From an uncultured Leptotrichia sp. (lineage in GTDB: Bacteria; Fusobacteriota; Fusobacteriia; Fusobacteriales; Leptotrichiaceae), in NCBI GenBank assembly GCA_938017765.1, contig CALIJH010000039.1:1-12571 (forward strand): a DNA stretch of 12,571 nucleotides, in the 5' to 3' direction. The notes below the pieces were generated by a model, which was not told the origin of the DNA, did not search any database, and saw nothing but the letters and a program-made list of their open reading frames with translations. Positions 1 to 7,605 of the stretch are shown here, piece by piece. Within the stretch, counting starts at the first letter, position 1. The number at the start of each line of letters is the position of its first letter. The position numbers and the translations under genes are program-made.

Positions 1-62
1 AGAGCAGCGACAGAACTGTCTATGCCGCCACTCATTCCAACTACTACTTTTTTATTATCCAT
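1..62 (-). CDS. mnmA: tRNA 2-thiouridine(34) synthase MnmA, N-terminal fragment
   Basis: Only the first 20 or so codons are inside the window; the gene runs off the left edge. The translation begins MDNKKVVVGMSGGIDSSVAA. The SGGxDSS stretch is the PP-loop pyrophosphatase signature that binds ATP, and the flanking VVVGMSGG...SSVAA is the usual start of MnmA, which thiolates U34 of the Lys, Glu and Gln tRNAs using sulfur passed from a cysteine desulfurase. Valine is more usual than isoleucine in the GGVDSS position. A purine-rich AAGGGAAA lies about 14 bases upstream, which is far for a ribosome binding site. An ATG at 72-70 is closer to it but hits a stop after five codons. Other PP-loop enzymes (GuaA, NadE, TilS, QueC) are possible but fit the flanking residues less well. 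Confidence 0.72.
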   Translation of the reverse strand, partial: MDNKKVVVGMSGGIDSSVAA

Positions 63-118
63 TTTTATTCATTTTTCCCTTTTGTTTTTATTAAATAATA
101 CAACCATATTTATCGCTT

Positions 119-142
119 TTTATTTGTTATATTACAAATAAA
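119..142. repeat. AT-rich inverted repeat, 9-bp arms
   Basis: TTTATTTGT and ACAAATAAA form a perfect 9-bp inverted repeat around a 6-base loop, between the methyltransferase stop and the mnmA start. There is no clean U-run after it on either strand, so it is not a convincing terminator. It could be a weak hairpin in the intercistronic RNA or an operator upstream of mnmA. Perfect AT-only repeats of this size arise easily in DNA of this composition. Confidence 0.4.
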
Positions 143-196
143 TCCCATTTTAACTCTATTCATTGGCTGTGTTATAATATATTTATATTTCATCAC

Positions 197-952
197 TTAC
201 ATTTTCACTGCTCTTGTCATTATAAATGACGGTATATTCAGCTCATGAAGCCTTCCTTCTCCGTTTGTATCTTCTTCGATATCAGTCAGGATAAATCCTG
301 CTTTCAGCTGACCGCCTATCTGTTCTGTCAATGAATGCGAAAACTGAATTCCTGCATCTTCTTCTTTCAGCTGTTTTCTATTATTTTCATTGATTAGAGG
401 ATTAAAAGGCAGACTGTTAATTATCTTTTCTTCCCTTGCATCCACAATATAATTTATCCCTGTATCCAAACCGCACAACAGAATTCCGCCTTTTTTCAGA
501 ATACGGTAACATTCCTTGAATATAGGCTCTACTTTTTCTACATAACAGTTACTCACCGGATGAAAAATAATATTAAAACTTTCATCATCAAAAGGAAGAG
601 GTTTAGTCATATCAGCTTTTATTATTTCTACTTGATAGCCTTCCCTTTTTGAAACTTCTTCTTCAGATTTCAGCTGCCTGTCAGAATAATCCAAAACTGT
701 ACATTCAGCACCAAGTGCAGAGAAAATAGGTATCTGCTGTCCTCCTCCCGAAGCCAATCCTAAAAGCTTTTTTCCTTTCATTTCTCCAAACCATTCATGA
801 GGTACAAATTTTACAGGAGTTAGCAGTACATTCCATTTTCCATTTTTAGCATTTATATATGTTTCATGATTTACAGGTTTCCCCCATTCCCAACCTTCCT
901 CAATCCAGCGGTCAATGGTTTCAGCATTAATATCCTGATAATTTTTATTCAT
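197..952 (-). CDS. Class I SAM-dependent methyltransferase, substrate unknown
   Basis: A 251-residue Rossmann-fold methyltransferase. Motif I, the glycine-rich SAM-binding loop, is LGLASGGGQQ at residues 64-73. The acidic end of strand 2 is the VLDYS segment near residue 88, and ADMTKPLPFDDESFNIIF, near 113-130, covers motifs II/III with the typical 'LPF-D-SFD' style of the Methyltransf_11/25 families. A tryptophan-rich N-terminus (WIEEGWEWG) precedes the fold and probably covers the active site. No membrane segment or signal is seen, so it should be cytoplasmic. The start is well supported by AGAGGG six bases before the ATG. It is not obviously coupled to leuS upstream, being separated by about 270 bases, or to mnmA downstream. 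Small-molecule, tRNA or protein substrates are all possible; nothing in the sequence decides. Confidence 0.85.
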   Translation of the reverse strand: MNKNYQDINAETIDRWIEEGWEWGKPVNHETYINAKNGKWNVLLTPVKFVPHEWFGEMKGKKLLGLASGGGQQIPIFSALGAECTVLDYSDRQLKSEEEVSKREGYQVEIIKADMTKPLPFDDESFNIIFHPVSNCYVEKVEPIFKECYRILKKGGILLCGLDTGINYIVDAREEKIINSLPFNPLINENNRKQLKEEDAGIQFSHSLTEQIGGQLKAGFILTDIEEDTNGEGRLHELNIPSFIMTRAVKM

Positions 953-993
953 AATAACCCTCTCTTTCTTTATTCTTGAAAAATTTTATCTGA

Positions 994-1014
994 AAATTTA
1001 TTAAGAATAAATTT
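994..1014. repeat. Perfect AT-only inverted repeat upstream of the methyltransferase
   Basis: AAATTTATT, three bases, then AATAAATTT, about 40 bases before the methyltransferase start codon. This is a reasonable place for an operator or a hairpin in the 5' leader, but the arms are pure A/T and chance is a fair explanation. No good -35/-10 pair was recognised for the methyltransferase gene. The rest of the 953-1220 gap is T-rich and, apart from the tandem repeat listed separately, shows nothing else. Confidence 0.35.
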
Positions 1015-1153
1015 GATGATTTTTTTATTTTATTCTAAAAATATTTCACATATAAAAATATTTATTTATCTTAAAAAATATAAATTTACCATTAACTAAA
1101 TAACATATCTTATTTATAATTCTCTTCATATTTTTTATTATGAAAATTTCAAT

Positions 1154-1171
1154 CAAATCAGGCAAATCAGG
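1154..1171. repeat. Tandem 9-bp duplication (CAAATCAGG x2)
   Basis: CAAATCAGG occurs twice without a gap, just downstream of the leuS stop codon. On the transcribed strand it reads CCTGATTTG twice. It looks like a simple slippage duplication; no function is suggested. Confidence 0.6.
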
Positions 1172-1220
1172 AAAAATACTTTTAGATATAAAAAATATTT
1201 TCAAAACAATCTATCAAAGC

Positions 1221-3905
1221 TTATTTAACAACGATATTCACCAGTTTATTCGGCACTACGATTACTTTGACAACCTCTTTTCCTTCAATAAACTTTTTCG
1301 TTTTTTCGGAAGCAAAAGCTAATTTTTCACATTCTTCTTTAGATATTCCTATTATTGCAGGTACTGTATCACGAATTTTTCCATTTATCTGAATGACAAG
1401 ATTTATTTTATTTTCTTTTGTCAGTTCTTCTTCAAATTCAGGCCATTTCTCCTCAAAAGTAAACGTGTCGTGTCCTGTTATTTCCCACAGTTCATCAGCT
1501 ATATGAGGAGCAAAAGGTGCAATCAGCAGTATAACTTTTTCGAGAACTTCTTTCCATATTTTTTTGGATTCAGTAGAAACATTATCTTTATCAATCACTT
1601 CCTGCTTATAAGTAGTCATATCATTCAAAAGTTCCATAACTGCGGCTATTGCTGTATTAAAGTGAAAATCGTCTTCTATACTTTCAGTAACTTTCTTAAC
1701 TGTCTGATGTAATTTTTTCTGTATTTCCTCATCTTTTTCATTTCTTTTATTCAAATCAATATTATAATTATTGTCTCTCACAGCGTTTTCATCTGCAAAC
1801 TCCAAAGTATCCGAAATCAGTAAATATAATCTGTTTATAAATCTATATGCTCCTGCCAGTCCGTTTGCATTCCATTCGAGTTCTTTTTCAGGCGGTGCAG
1901 CAAATAGAGTAAACACTCTTGCAGGATCCGCACCATATTCTTTTACTATTTCTTCAGGGTCTGCACCGTTATTTTTTGATTTACTCATTTTCTCAATTTT
2001 TACGATTAGCTCTTCCCCTGTTTTTTTGGAAAATGCTTTTCCGTCTCTTATTTCAGTGTCTTTAGGAAAATAATATTTTCTTTCGATTTGAGAATAGTAA
2101 GAAGGCCCTAATACCATTCCTTGGGTCAGCAATCTTTTAAACGGTTCGTCTGTTTTCACAAGTCCCATATCTCTCAGTACTTTGTGAAAAAATCTCGCAT
2201 AAAGCAGGTGCATTACTGCATGTTCTATCCCGCCGATATATTGATTTACAGGAGTCCAGCTGTCCGCATATTCTTTTTCAAAAGGCTTTTCACTGTTATG
2301 TGGATCTAAATATCTTAAATAATACCACGATGAATCCACAAAAGTATCCATAGTGTCAGTTTCTCTTCTACCTTTTTTTCCGTTAGGCAGCGTTATACTT
2401 TTAAATTCTTCGGAAGTTTCAAGGGGATTCCCCTTTCCGCTAAACTCAATGTCAGTAGGTAATTTTACAGGAAGATTTTCTATTTCTTCCATATGAATAT
2501 TTCCCTCTTCGTCATAAATTACAGGGATTGGTGTTCCCCAATATCTCTGTCTGCTTATTAGCCAGTCGTGCAGTCTGTAATTTACCGTTTTCTTTCCTTT
2601 TCCTTCACTTTCAAGTTTTTCAGTTATTTTTATTTTAGCTTCCGTGTTCTTTGTTCCGTTAAATTCTGCCGAATTAACAAGTACTCCTCCGGATGTATAC
2701 GCTGTTTCCATTTCATCAAGATTTATTTTTTCAGGATTTCCGTCCTTATCGACAGGATTTATGACTATTCTCATAGGAAGACTGTATTTTTTGGCAAAAA
2801 AGAAATCTCTTTCGTCATGTGCAGGAACCGCCATAACTGCCCCTGTCCCATAGTCCATTAATACGTAATTTCCTATCCATAAAGGTACTTTTTCACTGTT
2901 TACAGGATTTATTACATAAAGCCCTGTGAATATCCCCTCTTTCTCTTTATCTTCGGCAGTACGATTTATTTTATCTTCATTAATCATCTTGTCAACCTGC
3001 TCCTTTAATGAAGGATTTTCTTTCAGTACAATCTCTTCAACAATAGGATGTTCAGGTGCTATTACAGCATAAGTTACTCCAAACAGTGTATCCGCCCTCG
3101 TTGTAAATACAGGGATTAATACTTTCCCATTATTTCCTATATTTAGATTACTTTCCTTATCTTTACTGTTATTGTCAAATTTATAATCAAGTATAAAATC
3201 TATCTCGCTTCCTGTAGACTTGCCTATCCAGTTTTTTTGCATAGCCAGCACCTGTTCAGGCCAGTGCCCTCTCAATTCTTCATGTCCCTGTAGCAGCTCT
3301 TCTGCATAATCGGTAATTTTTAAATACCATTGGGACAGCTCTTTCTGAATTACATCCGTTTTACTGTGTCTCCAGCATTTTCCATTTTCAACCTGCTCAT
3401 TTGCCAAGACGGTATTACATTCAGGACACCAGTTTACATAAGATCTTTTTTTATAAACAAGACCTTTTTTATACATTTCTATAAAAAACAGCTGATTCCA
3501 TTTATAATATTCAGGAGTGTATGTACCTATTTCCCTGTCCCAGTCATAAGAAAGCCCCATTAGCTTCAACTGTCTTCTCATATTGTCAATATTGGCCTTT
3601 GTCCATTGCCCGGGATGAGCTCCATTATCAATAGCAGCATTTTCAGCAGGAAGCCCGAAACTGTCCCAGCCGAAAGGGTGCAACACGTTAAAGCCTTTCA
3701 TTTTCTTATATCTCGCAATAGCATCTCCTATGGCATAGTTTCTTAAATGTCCGACATGCAGTTTTCCTGAAGGATATGCAAACATTTCCAGAGTGTAATA
3801 GTTTTCTTTTCCTTCAACTTTATTTTCACTTTTAAATACGTTTTTTTCCTGCCATTTTTCCTGCCATTTTTTTTCAATCTGTTCGGGTTTGTATTCTTTT
3901 ATCAT
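1221..3905 (-). CDS. leuS: Leucyl-tRNA synthetase
   Basis: A complete 894-residue class Ia aminoacyl-tRNA synthetase that charges tRNA-Leu in the cytoplasm. The HIGH motif is HVGH at residues 50-53, and the KMSKS loop is at 639-643. The inserted CP1 editing domain carries the threonine-rich TTRADTLFG at 268-276 and VPAHDERD, whose Asp364 corresponds to the aspartate that anchors the amino group of mischarged residues. A zinc-binding CxxC (Cys160, Cys163) and a following CxxH (Cys177, His180) lie in the ZN-1 insertion. The length and the C-terminal end (NKLVNIVVK) are normal for bacterial LeuS. The ATG is forced by an in-frame TGA three codons upstream and agrees with the family N-terminus (EQIEKKWQ). 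Its Shine-Dalgarno is unusually far away (see the site entry). It has its own promoter, overlapped by a palindrome, and there is no T-box in the leader. Confidence 0.98.
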   Translation of the reverse strand: MIKEYKPEQIEKKWQEKWQEKNVFKSENKVEGKENYYTLEMFAYPSGKLHVGHLRNYAIGDAIARYKKMKGFNVLHPFGWDSFGLPAENAAIDNGAHPGQWTKANIDNMRRQLKLMGLSYDWDREIGTYTPEYYKWNQLFFIEMYKKGLVYKKRSYVNWCPECNTVLANEQVENGKCWRHSKTDVIQKELSQWYLKITDYAEELLQGHEELRGHWPEQVLAMQKNWIGKSTGSEIDFILDYKFDNNSKDKESNLNIGNNGKVLIPVFTTRADTLFGVTYAVIAPEHPIVEEIVLKENPSLKEQVDKMINEDKINRTAEDKEKEGIFTGLYVINPVNSEKVPLWIGNYVLMDYGTGAVMAVPAHDERDFFFAKKYSLPMRIVINPVDKDGNPEKINLDEMETAYTSGGVLVNSAEFNGTKNTEAKIKITEKLESEGKGKKTVNYRLHDWLISRQRYWGTPIPVIYDEEGNIHMEEIENLPVKLPTDIEFSGKGNPLETSEEFKSITLPNGKKGRRETDTMDTFVDSSWYYLRYLDPHNSEKPFEKEYADSWTPVNQYIGGIEHAVMHLLYARFFHKVLRDMGLVKTDEPFKRLLTQGMVLGPSYYSQIERKYYFPKDTEIRDGKAFSKKTGEELIVKIEKMSKSKNNGADPEEIVKEYGADPARVFTLFAAPPEKELEWNANGLAGAYRFINRLYLLISDTLEFADENAVRDNNYNIDLNKRNEKDEEIQKKLHQTVKKVTESIEDDFHFNTAIAAVMELLNDMTTYKQEVIDKDNVSTESKKIWKEVLEKVILLIAPFAPHIADELWEITGHDTFTFEEKWPEFEEELTKENKINLVIQINGKIRDTVPAIIGISKEECEKLAFASEKTKKFIEGKEVVKVIVVPNKLVNIVVK

Positions 3906-3937
3906 TTGTATTCACGACTATAAAAGTCTTATCTCCT
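3906..3937 (-). promoter_or_regulatory. Distant ribosome binding site of leuS
   Basis: The only strong Shine-Dalgarno, AAAGGAGAT (AGGAG at 3937-3933), lies 27 bases before the leuS ATG, against the usual 5-10. The spacer can form only a weak 4-bp hairpin, GACT(TTTAT)AGTC, which would shorten the gap. A GTG at 3915 opens a five-codon reading frame that overlaps the leuS start, so coupled re-initiation is another possibility. No closer ribosome binding site is visible. Confidence 0.5.
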
Positions 3938-3993
3938 TTCACTTTATATATACTTACAGTTTTTCTTTTGACACATCTTGATAACTCTATATT

Positions 3994-4030
3994 TGTTATA
4001 CAGTATAACATTTCAGGTTTAATTTTTCAA
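3994..4030 (-). promoter_or_regulatory. leuS promoter with palindromic operator over the -10 box
   Basis: On the minus strand, TTGAAA (4030-4025), a 17-base spacer and TATACT (4007-4002), with an extended TG one base before the -10, form a good housekeeping promoter for leuS. This places the RNA start roughly 90 bases before the ATG. The -10 is embedded in the perfect 17-bp palindrome TGTTATACTGTATAACA (8-bp arms around one base, 3994-4010). That geometry is typical of a repressor site that blocks RNA polymerase. The regulator is not identified. The remainder of the 277-base gap toward rlmB is purine-rich on this strand; it contains two copies of GAAAGAGAAGAT (about 85 bases apart) and no clear terminator for rlmB. 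Confidence 0.6.
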
Positions 4031-4182
4031 TGATTATAATCCTTTTTAGAATTTTTAAAATCTTCTCTTTCTTTAATTGTATTATTCTTTTTTTCACTTA
4101 TTTTAAAGTATGAAAAACTTGAAGAAAAATATTTTTTATTTTATATCTTCTCTTTCCTCTATTTAAAGTAATTTTCCATTTT

Positions 4183-4881
4183 TTACTTCGCCATTTCTGC
4201 CAGTATTATTCCTCCTGCAACGGATACATTCAGAGAGTTTATATGACCTTTCAGATGTATTTTTACTATTTTGTCGCAATGTTCCCTTACTTTTTTTCTC
4301 ATTCCGTTTCCCTCACTGCCTAATACAAGACAAGCTTTTTCAGGATAGTCTTCCTCATAATAGTAACTTTCTCCGTCAGCTTCGGCACCATAGACTTTAT
4401 AGCCGTATTTTTTAAATTTATCGATAGTATCCGAAATATTTGTAACTTTCACAACATCTATATGTTCTATTGCTCCGGCAGAAGATTTTACAACTGTTTC
4501 AGTTACTTTGACATTGTTTCTGTCCTGAATTATAATTCCGTCCGCTCCGAAACATTCGGCACTTCTTATTATCGCTCCAAAATTTCTCGGGTCCTGTATT
4601 TGGTCTAAAATGACTATCAATGACTTATCTTTTACTAAAATTTTTTCGAGAAATTCGGATAATTCAAGGTAATAGTCAAATTCAGAAACCAATGCGACAA
4701 CTCCCTGAGAATTTTCAGTTCTTCTGTCTGTATAAAATATTTTTATATTTCTTCTACTTGCTAAATTCAATATTTCTTTTACCGTATCTTTTTTTATCCC
4801 TTTATAAATTTCTATTTTTTCTATATTTTTATCTGATTTTAGCACTTCAATAACAGGATTTATTCCTATGATTTTTTCCAT
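4183..4881 (-). CDS. rlmB: 23S rRNA (guanosine 2'-O)-methyltransferase, RlmB/TrmH family
   Basis: A SPOUT-fold RNA ribose methyltransferase. The N-terminal L30e-like RNA-binding part begins MEKIIGINPVIEVL. The three SpoU motifs follow: DPRNFGAIIRSA (Asn100, Arg106; the arginine is catalytic in the family), LVLGSEGNGMR, and SLNVSVA close to the end (residues 216-222), which together build the trefoil knot that binds SAM. The 232-residue length from this start matches RlmB, which methylates G2251 in the peptidyl-transferase P loop. The reading frame is open 33 codons further, to an ATG at 4980, but that extension has no ribosome binding site before it and no family counterpart. The chosen start has only a modest AGGA 15 bases upstream, so the start is uncertain. 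TrmH-family enzymes acting on other sites cannot be fully excluded. Confidence 0.88.
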   Translation of the reverse strand: MEKIIGINPVIEVLKSDKNIEKIEIYKGIKKDTVKEILNLASRRNIKIFYTDRRTENSQGVVALVSEFDYYLELSEFLEKILVKDKSLIVILDQIQDPRNFGAIIRSAECFGADGIIIQDRNNVKVTETVVKSSAGAIEHIDVVKVTNISDTIDKFKKYGYKVYGAEADGESYYYEEDYPEKACLVLGSEGNGMRKKVREHCDKIVKIHLKGHINSLNVSVAGGIILAEMAK

Positions 4882-5009
4882 ATTTTTTACGAGATGTCCT
4901 GTAAACTGAATATAATTTTCTAAATATAAATATATATTGCATGTTCCTTTATTTACTTGACAGCTCTCTTCTCCTTTCATTTTTCATTATTTTTCTTTTT
5001 TTTATATTT

Positions 5010-5015
5010 ATTATA
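5010..5015 (-). promoter_or_regulatory. Probable -10 box of rlmB
   Basis: A perfect TATAAT on the minus strand, in a T-rich region upstream of rlmB. Its -35 (TAGAAA at 17 bases) is poor. If used, RNA would begin near 5003, just before the long-form ATG at 4980 and about 120 bases before the preferred start. Confidence 0.4.
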
Positions 5016-5089
5016 ATCTATTTGTTATTTTTTTTCTACTTTATTTTCAAAAATTATATTTTTTTCATCTTATTTTCAGCTACTGCGTG

Positions 5090-5120
5090 TATAATATAGA
5101 CAACACAAAATTTTAGGAGG
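5090..5120 (+). promoter_or_regulatory. -10 box and strong ribosome binding site for the small secreted protein gene
   Basis: TATAAT at 5090-5095, preceded directly by TG, stands about 30 bases before the start codon. A near-perfect AGGAGG at 5115-5120 lies five bases from the ATG. No good -35 was found. The strong ribosome binding site suggests efficient translation. Confidence 0.6.
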
Positions 5121-5125
5121 TATTT

Positions 5126-5644
5126 ATGAGAAAATACGTAAGTTTACTGCTATTTACTTTATGTTTTGCCATATTTGGAGCAAATGAAAAGGAAGGCCTT
5201 AATCTTGAAATCGCACCAAAAATAAATTTTTTTATGTCTCAGAAACAACTTGAGAATTCAATTCAAAGAAAGGTAATAATGGAAACTGACAATCCTGACG
5301 GTATGCGTTATACTCTCTATACAAATGTACCCGATTTGGTAAATTATGTTCATAAAGAGGCAAGTTTTCTATTTTTTGAAGATCAGCTGATGTCCTCTGT
5401 CTTTATGACACCGACAACTATGGCAGAACATAAAAAAATCTTGGATTCCTACATAAAATTCTTTAATAAAACACCGAAAAATGTTCTGACAAAGGTTGAA
5501 AATAAAAAGGCGAATGCAATTTTATATTATAATAAAGGAATGCTTCTTTCAGTATATTATGAAAATAATCATACTTATGTTGTTATTCAGTTAGCCGATG
5601 ATAGCATTATAAATTATAGGATGAAAGCTATTAACAGTTTGTAA
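5126..5644 (+). CDS. Small secreted protein of unknown function
   Basis: 172 residues, not recognised as a known family. It begins with a clear type I signal peptide (MRK, then a hydrophobic run to about residue 18) ending AIFGAN, with likely cleavage after Gly18 or Ala19. There is no lipobox, although Cys13 lies in the hydrophobic core. The mature part of about 150 residues has no further membrane segment. Alternating hydrophobic strands near the end (ANAILYYNKGMLLSVYYE, TYVVIQLADDS) suggest a small alpha/beta or beta-sheet fold, perhaps a periplasmic domain in which a helix (HKKILDSYIKFF) packs on a sheet. It has its own promoter, a strong ribosome binding site and a terminator, so it is a single-gene transcript. 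The start is fixed by AGGAGG at five bases. No function can be assigned. Confidence 0.85.
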   Translation: MRKYVSLLLFTLCFAIFGANEKEGLNLEIAPKINFFMSQKQLENSIQRKVIMETDNPDGMRYTLYTNVPDLVNYVHKEASFLFFEDQLMSSVFMTPTTMAEHKKILDSYIKFFNKTPKNVLTKVENKKANAILYYNKGMLLSVYYENNHTYVVIQLADDSIINYRMKAINSL

Positions 5645-5664
5645 TGGAAAAACAATAAAAAATT

Positions 5665-5707
5665 GGAGTTCTTTGAAAGCAGATAATTTCAAATGACTTC
5701 ATTTTTT
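5665..5707 (+). terminator. Rho-independent terminator of the small secreted protein gene
   Basis: GGAGTTCTTTGAAA (5665-5678) pairs with TTTCAAATGACTTC (5687-5700) across an 8-base loop. All 14 positions pair, counting two G-U wobbles, except a single C-U mismatch. It is followed by ATTTTTT. It begins 20 bases after the stop codon and separates this gene from the secreted nuclease gene downstream. Confidence 0.85.
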
Positions 5708-5725
5708 ATTATAAATTTTTATTTG

Positions 5726-5753
5726 TTGTCAAATCAGATTTTCAGGTTATAAT
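5726..5753 (+). promoter_or_regulatory. Promoter of the secreted nuclease gene
   Basis: TTGTCA (5726-5731), a 16-base spacer and a perfect TATAAT (5748-5753) form a good housekeeping promoter, giving a leader of about 28 bases. The ribosome binding site AAGGAG (5771-5776) is 11 bases before the ATG. An ATG directly after it opens only four codons. Confidence 0.7.
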
Positions 5754-5787
5754 ATATTGAATGAAAAAGTAAGGAGATGACTTTAAA

Positions 5788-7584
5788 ATGAAAACAAAAA
5801 CTGTATTCTTAGCTTTATTTACTGTTTTAGCCGGAATTTCCTTTTCGGAAACCATTTCAGAAATACAAGGAACAAAAATGTACTCGAATTTTGAAAACAA
5901 AGTAGTAAAAAAAGTCGAAGGAGTAGTAACAGCCGTGAAAAAAAACAAAAATAATAATGGATTTTTTATGCAATCAAAAAAAGCGGATAATGATTTCAGA
6001 ACTTCCGAAGGTATTTATGTGGAAAATAAATCAGGTATCGAAGTCAAAGTCGGAGATTTTATAAGAGTGGACGGAACAGTAAAAGAAGCTTATCTTTCCA
6101 AACCTGACAAATCACAGCCTCCTGTTACTTCCATAGAAGCCACAAAAATAAAAATTTTAAAAGAAAATGAAAAAATTGAACCCATTATACATACAGGAAA
6201 GCAAATCCCGAAAAAAGTTCATAACGGAAATATGGAAACTCTTGATATAAATAACAACGCAATGGATTATTATGAAGCTCTTGAAGGAGTTTTAATTAAA
6301 ATCAAAGATCCTCTGATAACAGGGTTTAACGAGAAATATGGCGATATAACAGTTGTTCCGAGTAACGGAATGTATACGGGAACTAAAAGTATAAACGGAG
6401 GAGTAGTCTATAATAACTATGAAACGGAACAGACACAAAGAATAACAATAAATACACTTCCTTGGAATTTGACTGAAAACGGTAAATTTAAAAATAATCT
6501 TACACCTAATCCCGGAGATAAATTTAACGGAGACATCGAAGGGGTCATTTATTATGAAAACGGAGAGTACAGATTATACCCCACATCAGTTTTTCCCGGA
6601 ATAACTGATAATAAAACGACACCTGAAAAAAATAAATACAGATACAATAAAGATATGCTGAATGTTGTTTCTTATAACATAGAAAATTTCTCCCATACTG
6701 ATTCTCCTGAAAGAGTAAAAATCCTTGCAAATCAAGTTGCCACTATTCTTCAAACTCCCGATATTTTAGGATTAATAGAAGTGGGAGACGATGACGGTCA
6801 GAAAAAAAGCGAAATAGTATCTGCAAAAGAAAATATAAAAGCTGTTATTAACCAAATAAAAGAAAAAACAGGAATAGAATATGGATACATGACCGTTGAC
6901 CCTGTCGACGGAAAAGACGGAGGTTGGCCTGAAATGCATATTCGTAATGTAATTCTATATAGAAAGGATAGAATAAAGCCGATAAGATTTAATCAGGGGA
7001 ATGCTCATGAAGATACAAAAATTGTAAAAAAAGGAAATAAAGTCCAACTTACATACAATCCGGGAAGAATAGGAAATAATGATGAAATATGGGTAGACGT
7101 CAGAAAACCCGTAATAGCCCAATTTGAATTTAAAGGAAAAAATATATTTGTGCTGGCAAATCATTTGAAATCAAAAAGGTCTGATGATAAAGTCTACGGA
7201 ACTTCCCACCCTGTAGTAAGAAAGTCGGAAGAAGTTAGAAATCCTGAAGGAAAACAGATAAACAACTTCGTAAAAAGCATTTTGAAAAATGACCCGAAAT
7301 CTACGGTAATTGTATTGGGAGATATGAATGATTTTGAATTTTCTCAAACTATAAAAAATATTAACGGAGATGAGCTCATAGACACTATATCCGAATTACC
7401 TGAAAATGAAAGATATACTTATATTTACCAAGGAGCTTCGCAAACTCTTGATAATATAATGATAAACAAGAAATATAAAGGTAATGTAAATATAGACGTG
7501 ATAAGAATAAACTCTGAATTTACTATTGAACAGGGCTCATTTAGTGATCATGACCCGATATTTATACAGTTCAGAGTTAAATAA
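5788..7584 (+). CDS. Secreted endonuclease/exonuclease/phosphatase-family DNase (ExeM/NucH-like)
   Basis: 598 residues with a type I signal peptide (MKTKTVFLALFTVLAGISFS, cut near residue 20). Residues about 24-120 resemble the OB-fold nucleic-acid-binding module found in ExeM/YhcR-type extracellular nucleases (EGVVTAV...NGFFMQ...GIYVEN...VGDFIRVDGTV). A middle region follows, then the catalytic domain from about 290 to the end. Its active-site motifs are all present: VVSYNIENF (Asn297), IEVGDDD (Glu331), LANHLKS (His459), LGDMNDF (Asp512, Asn514) and SDHDP (Asp587, His588). It probably degrades extracellular DNA in a divalent-metal-dependent way, for nutrient scavenging or escape from DNA traps, although members acting on phospholipids or sugar phosphates share the fold. 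It is transcribed alone from its own promoter and ends at a bidirectional terminator. Confidence 0.88.
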   Translation: MKTKTVFLALFTVLAGISFSETISEIQGTKMYSNFENKVVKKVEGVVTAVKKNKNNNGFFMQSKKADNDFRTSEGIYVENKSGIEVKVGDFIRVDGTVKEAYLSKPDKSQPPVTSIEATKIKILKENEKIEPIIHTGKQIPKKVHNGNMETLDINNNAMDYYEALEGVLIKIKDPLITGFNEKYGDITVVPSNGMYTGTKSINGGVVYNNYETEQTQRITINTLPWNLTENGKFKNNLTPNPGDKFNGDIEGVIYYENGEYRLYPTSVFPGITDNKTTPEKNKYRYNKDMLNVVSYNIENFSHTDSPERVKILANQVATILQTPDILGLIEVGDDDGQKKSEIVSAKENIKAVINQIKEKTGIEYGYMTVDPVDGKDGGWPEMHIRNVILYRKDRIKPIRFNQGNAHEDTKIVKKGNKVQLTYNPGRIGNNDEIWVDVRKPVIAQFEFKGKNIFVLANHLKSKRSDDKVYGTSHPVVRKSEEVRNPEGKQINNFVKSILKNDPKSTVIVLGDMNDFEFSQTIKNINGDELIDTISELPENERYTYIYQGASQTLDNIMINKKYKGNVNIDVIRINSEFTIEQGSFSDHDPIFIQFRVK

Positions 7585-7605
7585 AAATGCCTCAAAAAAT
7601 ATCTA

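Noticed and set aside
119..142. Inverted repeat as the terminator of the methyltransferase gene
   Set aside because: There is no U-run after the hairpin on the transcribed strand.
1140..1322. Small plus-strand reading frame overlapping the leuS 3' end
   Set aside because: No ribosome binding site and no recognisable protein; its second half lies antisense to leuS codons.
1771..3563. Several plus-strand reading frames of 60-100 codons inside the leuS region
   Set aside because: They are antisense to a certain, highly conserved leuS gene and read as low-complexity Phe/Ser-rich shadows of it.
3906..4182. T-box riboswitch or leucine leader peptide upstream of leuS
   Set aside because: No T-box consensus sequence and no strong antiterminator or terminator pair is visible, and the two tiny leader frames contain no leucine codons.
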